Shown piece after piece: positions 59,194-64,000 of a DNA stretch of 64,000 nucleotides (position 1 is its first letter; each line of letters opens with the position of its first letter). The notes beneath the pieces are model-generated. The model made no database searches, was not told the DNA's origin, and saw only the letters and a list, made by a program, of their open reading frames with translations. This DNA comes from Deroplatys truncata (Eukaryota; Arthropoda; Insecta; Mantodea; Mantidae). Where the stretch lies: positions 113,441,692 through 113,505,691 of the forward strand of contig CM060978.1 in NCBI GenBank assembly GCA_030765065.1. Reading direction: 5' to 3'. Position numbers and translations under genes: made by a program.

Positions 59194-59514
59194 CTGAAAC
59201 ATTGCACAATGAAAGTCTTAGAAAACTATCTTGGTCAAGTAAAGGCAACCTGGAAAGAATTACATTTTTTGTTATGATACATGTAAAATGAAGCATATTG
59301 CACATGTAAAAAGAAGCACAAAGATTTGTATAAACATTCGGATATTTAGAGTTATTTCAATGCGCTAGATATAATTAAACTCAAAGCATGTGATATTGTA
59401 ATCTCGTAAATTTTTTATAAAATTCTATAATATGCATCTTTTGTATCTTTATATGTAATATCAATGAGCCAGTTGTTTTATTTATGAATTTTTCATTGTG
59501 AAATGGGAGAACAT

Positions 59515-60673
59515 TCAATACTTAAGTTTGACACTTCTACGCACCTTCTTTGCATGTAAAAAAGACAATTTACATGTCTTAAATTTCCCCGTCTCTGCCA
59601 TGCCGTTATACTGGAGGTATATGTTCCCAGGTATTTCTGCAATCTCTTGATCGGTTAACGAATTATAGCGCTCTGGCAAGAACACTTGACAATCCTCCAG
59701 CGAAGATACGATCCTGGTACCATATCTTGTTTGAACTCTCTTTAAGGACTTTATCTCATAGTTAAGACCTATTTCGAGATCTTGAACTCTACGAGTCGGT
59801 AGGAAACTACGCTCTTCAACCATCTTGTTAAGTCTATCAGCTAAACAATCTGTAACAGACATTGTCATGAATTATTATTTTCACTACATTATTCAAGTTG
59901 AAGAACAAGTTATACACTTCTTTATATTAGAACTAGGGTGTGTATGTTTTGTAAGTAAGCCTATGAATATGTAGAGAAATAAAGAATAAGTACAGAAAAT
60001 CATGTGAATGTTCATTGAAGATGAGCCAGCAGAGAACCAAAGAATGAGTAGAGGAAATCGTTTGCGAATGTATAGTGAAACAAAGAATGAGTGGGGGAAA
60101 ATCGTATGAATGTTTAAGTAAGAAGACTGTGTTGAGAAGATCGTGTGAATGTTAATGGAAGCAAATAATGTGCAGAGAAAGTCGTGTGAATGTTAACAAA
60201 GCATGAACCTGCAGGGGAACAAAGAATGAGTAGAGGAAATCATGTGAGTGTATAGTGAAACAAACAATGATGGGGGAAAGTCGTATGAATGTTTATGCAA
60301 GAAGAATGTGTGGCGAAAATCATGTGAATGTTAATGGAAGCAAAGAATATGCAGAGAAAGTTATGTGAATGTTAACAGAGCATGAACCTGTAGGAGAACA
60401 AAGAATGAGTAGAGGAAATCATGTGAGTGTATAGTGAAACAAAGAATGAGGGGAAAATTGTATGAATGTTTATGTAAGAAGAATGTGCGGCGAAAATCAC
60501 GTGAACTGAAGAAGAGTATGCAGTGAAATCCATGTGAATGTAAAGCACAGATTAGAAAATATGATGCTCTTTGTAACGAATCGTCTTTCATGTACTGTAA
60601 CGTTTAAATAAAATTAAATGTATTGTAAAAGCCAACAGTGATTTTGTATAGTTATTTAAAACTCACCTTGCAT
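59515..60673 (-). CDS. Spliced gene, isoform a, right arm (113 aa)
   Basis: Exon 1 is 60673-60667 (ATG CAA G, donor GTGAGT) and exon 2 is 59849-59515. The protein is identical to the left-arm isoform a, and I see no nucleotide difference in exon 2 by eye. SNPs do occur in the next few hundred non-coding bases (positions equivalent to 52995, 53077 and 53122). Transcription would run toward the core, convergent with the left copy. Confidence 0.7.
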
Positions 60674-60796
60674 TGTCACGTTTTGATATGTGCTGAATGT
60701 GTAGACGGCCTGCAGCTCACGTTGCTTTTAAAGCTCTTTAAAACTTGAATGTAAAGTTAATAAGCACACAGCAGTTCTAACATGGGCAGATATCTG

Positions 60797-60912
60797 TTTA
60801 TATAGGGATCTAAACCCCCTCCAGGCGATGCCGGCACGTCATCATGGCTGTGATGCTTACACGTCACGTGATTATTGCAGCCAATGACATCATCTCTTGC
60901 TACGCATGCGCA
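60797..60912 (-). promoter_or_regulatory. Compact promoter, right arm
   Basis: Mirror of 51553-51668: TATATAAA at 60804-60797 and the CRE-like, E-box, CCAAT and NRF1-like sites in the same order upstream. A single difference is visible near the CRE-like site (GACATCG versus GGCATCG). Confidence 0.7.
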
Positions 60913-63900
60913 GAGGCCCTCAGCACTTCTATCCCTGCTTGTTTCACTTCCTATCCCTCTCTCGCTCTCTCTCTCCCTCTCTCGCTCTCTCTCACACAGA
61001 GTACATCCATAATGTCGTTACACAAAGCTGCATACAGTTAAAGCATCAATCTAAGTGATGTATTCTAGAGTACAGAGGAAAATCAGTGAAGTCATTGAAA
61101 GATCGGGATTCGAACTAGGGGCAACTGATTGGAAATTATATACAGCATTAATTGTTCATTGCATGAGCTATCAAACATGCTTTCGTTCACGGCTCTATCT
61201 CTGCCTGTTTCTGCGATAATTGAGATTTAAACTTAAGGATCGAACCCTGGACGTCAGGTATCCTAATATACGCCCGCAAGATATTATCTGATGACATAAA
61301 CGTAATAGGTTTATTTGGTACCTTTGTCTTAATTATTTACTGTTATTAAATTTATAAGTAAACTTCATTGAATCGGTATTCGAACTCAGAACGCCAGAAA
61401 CAAAATTATTTATAATATTAGCTTGTGTTTAAAAGACCTGTATGCAGTTACAGCATCGATCTAAGTGATATATTCTAGAACACAGTGGAAAATTAAGGAA
61501 GTCGCTGAAAGATCGGGATTCGAGCTAGGGACAACTGATTGGAAATTATATAAAGCATTAATTGTTCATCATAGAAACTAAAAATCGTGCTTTGGTCCGC
61601 ACCTTAATCCCTGCTAGTTTCTGAGATAATTGAGATTTTAAAATTAAGGATCGAACCCCTGACACCTGGACTCTAATATACATGCACAAGAAAGGAACTA
61701 ATGACATAAAAGTAATAAAATTTATTTACTGTCTTTATTTTAATTAGTTTTGGAGTTATTAGAAGATGAATTTGTAATCCCTCCTAGGATTCGAACCCCT
61801 GCATCCAGACCAGTTTCGAACAATTCGTAAATGACGTGTCGCATCCCGAGCTATAATTAGTTTTTATTGCATCATTTTGTCTCTTTTCATTCAGGACATG
61901 CTCGTGAGTTGGCGTGTGCGTGTGTGGGTTGGCGCTGTTAGGTGTAAGTGAACAGGCATATGTGCTTGCACATGTGTGTGTGTGTGGTCGTGTGCTGTTG
62001 GGTGTAAGTGAACAGGCATATGTGCTTGCACGTGTTTGTGTGTGGTCTTGTGCGTATGTGCAAGTGTAACAGTGTATGTATGTATGTACGCGAGTGTGTG
62101 TGCATGTATGTGTGTGTGTCCATGTATATGTATGTGCGAGTGTAAGAGCACTGGTGTATGTAGGTATACGCATGAGGTGCGTGAATGCGTGTGTGTACTA
62201 GTGTATGTATGTGCGTGTGTTGGTGTATGTATGTGCGTGTGTGTATGCGTGCACCAGTGTATGTTTGCTGATGTGTGTACAAGTGCTCGTGTATATGCGA
62301 ACGCCTGAATGTGTACAAGTGGAGAAAGAAACAGATAGATAGAAAGAAAAAGAGAGAAGAAGAAAGAATGTTGTCTAGGCATCGGGATATCTAAGTATGC
62401 ACCAGGTTTAATATAAATAATTATATTTGCTAATTGCAATTTTAATCCGACCGCCCCCTGCTTCAATATTTTAATAGTTATTATAACGTTTCGCAGGGTA
62501 AGATTCAAACTATGGACCTCTGGTTCCTAACAATACAGTTCGTTAAACATTGTAATGTTGTATAAATTAAATTATATTTGTTAAACACGTTTTAATCTGA
62601 CCGTGCATAGTTTAATATTTATTAAGCATTAGAATTTCGCAGATTCGATCTAGGACCCCCTGAACAACCTTTTATTAATTATTGTAATGATATATAAAAA
62701 TTAAATTATATTCGTTAAACACGTTTTAATCTGGCCGCGCGATACTCACATAGTTTAATATTCATTAAGCATTAGAGATTCGCTGGGTAAGATTCGATCT
62801 AGAACCCTCTGAACACCCTTTTATTAATTATTGTAATGATATATAAAAATTAAATTATATTTGTTAAATGCATTTTAATCTGACCTTGCATAGTTTAATA
62901 TTTATTAAGCATTAGAGTTTCGTTGGGTAAGATTCGAACTAGGTCCCTCTGAACGGTCTTTCATTAATTAGGGTAATAATGTATAAAAAATTAAATTATA
63001 TTTGATAAATACATTTTTTAATCTGGTGGTGCATAGTTTAATAGTTATTACGCATTAGAGTTTCACTTGGTAAGAGTCGAGCTAGAATTCTCTGAACGCA
63101 CTTTTATTAATTAGGGTAATGATATAATAATATCGATCATTAATTTCTCATTAGCAATAAACTTTTGATTACAGTAAGAATCGAACACCGATCTATGGAT
63201 ATCACGCAGAGGTTTAATTCACGTAATGAAATGTATATTAGGCGCTTTTTCGGAGTCGTTGGCTGAAACAGAATGCTTGTTAACTATGCTCGGATATATT
63301 CGTAGGATGTCGTAAAACATCGGAGAGAACTCCCTCAGGCAACATCATGATGGCCGACCCTGACGTTACGCAGAGTTGGTAAACAAGTTTCTCTCTCTTT
63401 CACACAAACAAGGACAGGACGAGTATAAAGCAACCCTCGAATTCTTTTGTTAACTAGCAGGTGGTCAAACAATGGAAAAGGTCAGGCTTTGTTATGGAGT
63501 AGCGGGATGGGAACGCCGCAGGTGTCTTTCTAACTAGTCTTGCCCAGGACAATAGAAAGGCACACACAATAGAATCTCTTACACAATGGAAAGGGTCAGG
63601 CTTTGTTATTGGGTTGTGGGATGAGTATGCCAGATGGTCTTTCTAAAGAATGCTTGCCCCGGGACAATAGAACTTGTTTCTCTGTTAACTGGCTTAGGTT
63701 CTCTTTGTCACAACCCTAATTCATCATGGGCTTTGTTCATTTTGACAGCTGAAGGGTAAGCATTGTTCTTTTGTTAAAAGCTAGTGGAACGAGTATGCCA
63801 CGTGTTCGACAAACAATGCAAGTGGGGGTGGGTAACTGACCAGGTGCAGAAGTGGCCTGATGTGGGAGGGGTAGGAAAAACATCTCGCCTTTGTTACAGA

Positions 63901-64000
63901 ACCTTAAATTTATGACCCCTTTGTTCGTTTTGACAGTTGATTGACAGCCTTAATTACTTAACTGTCAAGCTTCCATTGTGCTCAACAAGATTTATGACCC

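Larger units (their letters stand above)
57551..64000 (-). repeat. Right arm of the giant inverted repeat (continues past window)
   Basis: Inverse of 48473-54911. The repeat and intron features of the left arm recur: outer modules 63440-64000, T-arm arrays 62480-63235 and 61030-61830, CA minisatellite 61898-62353, intronic array 59965-60540. Confidence 0.97.

Noticed and set aside
48473..64000. Treating the inverted repeat as a pure assembly artefact
   Set aside because: The arms differ by multiple independent SNPs and indels, including frame-changing ones. A haplotype-join error still cannot be excluded without reads.

Overview
This is an arthropod-type nuclear window, most likely from a large repeat-rich insect genome. 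The basis is AT-rich sequence with microsatellites, RNA-polymerase-III SINEs with target-site duplications, a mariner element, Jockey/RTE/CR1-like LINE remnants, and no dense set of open reading frames. Species cannot be named from the sequence. Almost every open frame in the first 48 kb is chance, microsatellite translation or transposon debris.

Region by region. Bases 1-7.9k hold degenerate interspersed repeats, a broken LINE RNase H region and tRNA-derived SINEs. Bases 7906-13724 are an LTR element with ~1.1 kb LTRs and a gag-like region but no recognisable pol. Bases 14.3-15.8k hold a Tc1-like MITE, a SINE and a 65-bp tandem repeat. Bases 16.6-29.4k are dominated by one ~0.9 kb family present in many copies in both orientations. 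It has inverted subterminal ends (ACTTTCTCTAC / GTAGAGAAAGT), an internal CA/GACA microsatellite and insertion into A-runs, and looks like a non-autonomous Helentron/DINE-like family. Younger copies are nested in older ones, and one interrupts a LINE reading frame. Bases 29.4-42.9k hold LINE remnants, small hairpin MITEs, two broken transposon proteins, two SINEs with clean target-site duplications and a complete but inactivated 1312-bp mariner. Bases 43-48.4k show nothing I can name.

The most notable region is 48473-64000, a very large inverted repeat. The left arm is 48473-54911 and the right arm 57551-64000, running off the window end; the core is 2.6 kb. Each arm carries, from outside in: degenerate tandem repeats, two arrays built on a tRNA T-arm-like motif, a CA-rich minisatellite, and a compact TATA promoter. 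Next comes a two-codon leader exon with a strong splice donor, a ~0.8 kb intron made largely of a tandem array, and two possible last exons that both fit the leader in phase. Their coding sequence is almost unchanged between arms while flanking DNA differs. Inside that lie two capsid-type gene remnants. The core has a zinc-finger ORF, a ~21-bp minisatellite and a decayed minor-capsid gene (PLA2-like domain plus duplicated pX-like hydrophobic segment) of the kind found in Polinton/Maverick elements and adintoviruses. On the right, the PLA2/pX, penton-like and major-capsid-like remnants form one co-directional cassette.

My reading is that a Polinton/adintovirus-like integrant was captured in or built this palindrome. 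The virion genes are dead (stops, frameshifts, lost catalytic dyad), but the promoter-driven spliced gene in the arms looks intact. Family assignments come from recognition of motifs, not from a database search.
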